A stretch of DNA of 64,000 bases from Pseudomonas sp. GM41(2012) (GTDB lineage: Bacteria; Pseudomonadota; Gammaproteobacteria; Pseudomonadales; Pseudomonadaceae): NCBI RefSeq assembly GCF_000282315.2, contig NZ_AKJN02000006.1:1054001-1118000 (forward strand), given 5' to 3'. The notes under the pieces were generated by a model. That model was not told where the DNA came from, did not search any database, and worked only from the letters and a program-made list of their open reading frames with translations. A program made the translations under genes and the position numbers. Shown here in pieces: positions 63,175-64,000 of the stretch (its first letter is position 1; each line of letters opens with the position of its first letter).

Positions 63175-64000
63175 CCCGCAACTGCTCGACTACTACCAGC
63201 GCGAACTGACCTGGCTGCGCCACGCCGGCAGCATTTTCGCCGAGCGTTATCCCAAGGTCGCCCGGCGCCTGGAACTGTCACCCGGCGAATGCCCCGACCC
63301 GCATGTCGAACGGCTGCTGGAAGGTTTTGCGCTGCTGGCGGCGCGCCTGCAACGACGGCTCGATGACGACTACGCCGAATTCAGCGATGCCTTGCTGGAA
63401 CAACTTTATCCCTTGGCCATGCGCCCGCTGCCGTCCTGCGCGATCGTGCAGTTCGAACCGGACCCGAGCAAAGGCAATCTGGCTGGCGGCTATCCCTTGC
63501 CACGGGACACACCGTTATTTGTCACCACCAGCAAGGGCGAAAGCATCCACTTTCGCACCAGTGCAGCCGTTCGATTGTGGCCGGTGGAAATCAACGAAGC
63601 GTTGCTGCTTGGCAGCGACGAAGCCCAAGCACTGACCGGTGTGCCCCAGGCCCGTTCGGCGTTGCGCCTGAGTCTGAATTGCCTGGGTGAAAGCCAATGG
63701 TCGGAGCTGAGCATCCAGCATCTGCGCATCCATCTGGCCGCGTCCCCGGTGATTAATGCCTGCCTGTATGACCTGCTCGGCGCCCACACCGTGAAGGTGT
63801 TGGCCGGGCCGCCGGGCAGCGTGCCGTCGGTGTTGGCAGGGCTGCCTGAGATCGTCGGGTTTGCCAGTGACGAAGTCCTGCTGCCGGACGAGGACGGTGT
63901 GCATCCCGGCATGCGCCTGCTCGCCGAGTACTTTGCCTTCCCGGACAAATTCAACTTCTTTGACCTGCCACTGGCCGGCGCCAGCAGCGACAGCCAAACA
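63158..64000 (+). CDS. tssF: Type VI secretion baseplate protein TssF (partial)
   Basis: Translation from the ATG at 63158 gives 281 residues and runs off the right edge. MSDSIDPQLLDYYQRELTWL, the following AERYPKVARRLEL and PHVERLLEGFALLAARLQRRLDDDYAEFSDALLEQLYP are the characteristic start of TssF. It pairs with TssG as baseplate wedge. The rest of the operon (tssG, clpV, vgrG) is expected beyond the window. Confidence 0.94.
   Translation, partial: MSDSIDPQLLDYYQRELTWLRHAGSIFAERYPKVARRLELSPGECPDPHVERLLEGFALLAARLQRRLDDDYAEFSDALLEQLYPLAMRPLPSCAIVQFEPDPSKGNLAGGYPLPRDTPLFVTTSKGESIHFRTSAAVRLWPVEINEALLLGSDEAQALTGVPQARSALRLSLNCLGESQWSELSIQHLRIHLAASPVINACLYDLLGAHTVKVLAGPPGSVPSVLAGLPEIVGFASDEVLLPDEDGVHPGMRLLAEYFAFPDKFNFFDLPLAGASSDSQT

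Noticed and set aside
1..64000. tRNA, rRNA or phage attachment sites
   Set aside because: No cloverleaf-like sequence, rRNA segment or phage integrase was recognised on either strand by eye.

Overview
The window looks like the chromosome of a Pseudomonas fluorescens-group bacterium. It is GC-rich, its gene order from ldcA through dnaQ, rnhA, gloB, mltD, the nppA1A2BCD transporter and fabI is the one known from P. aeruginosa, and it is strewn with Pseudomonas REP/REPIN repeats (GTGGGAGCGAGCCTGCTCGCGAT and GTAGGAGC types). No rRNA, tRNA or CRISPR array is visible.

Layout. 1-13.6 kb is conserved core: end of lysine decarboxylase, dnaQ, rnhA, a methyltransferase, gloB, mltD, a five-gene peptide/peptidyl-nucleoside ABC importer and fabI. 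13.7-25.4 kb is accessory metabolism: a LysR regulator facing a VOC-amidase pair, a degenerate GGDEF protein, an IorA/IorB/dihaem-cytochrome molybdenum oxidoreductase, an SDR with a divergent LysR, an XAC2610-type periplasmic protein, a VOC protein and an AraC regulator. 25.6-29.3 kb holds a 1221-residue toxin-like protein ending in a canonical Fic motif. 29.3-38.8 kb carries two LysE exporters, a DMT transporter with a histidine-rich tail, an ada/PEP-mutase-like/glycosylase alkylation-repair cluster, an agmatine deiminase with a polyamine-binding protein and a LysR gene, and a GFA protein. 38.9-40.15 kb is an intact IS110 element that has split a REPIN. 40.2-49.2 kb is core again: an RstAB/ParRS-like two-component system, miaE, a tandem UspA protein, a DUF1289 protein, acnB and a serine-type transporter. 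49.5-52.3 kb has a tautomerase, a TetR regulator, a cysteine hydrolase and a 2-hydroxyacid dehydrogenase. 52.3-64 kb is a type VI secretion cluster in two divergent operons: tssJ-K-L-M-A leftward and tssB-C-hcp-E-F rightward, cut off by the window end.

The most notable observation is the IS110 element. Its 5' non-coding end can be folded into a two-loop RNA enclosed by a 10-bp perfect inverted repeat. One loop carries two guides matching the two halves of the REP sequence into which the element is inserted. The other carries guides matching the element's own two ends. A CT dinucleotide flanks both ends on the transposase strand. This is the organisation of the IS621-type bridge RNA, with REP as the programmed target. 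The second notable locus is the large Fic-domain toxin-like protein. All functions are read from sequence features and remembered family knowledge; no database search was run.
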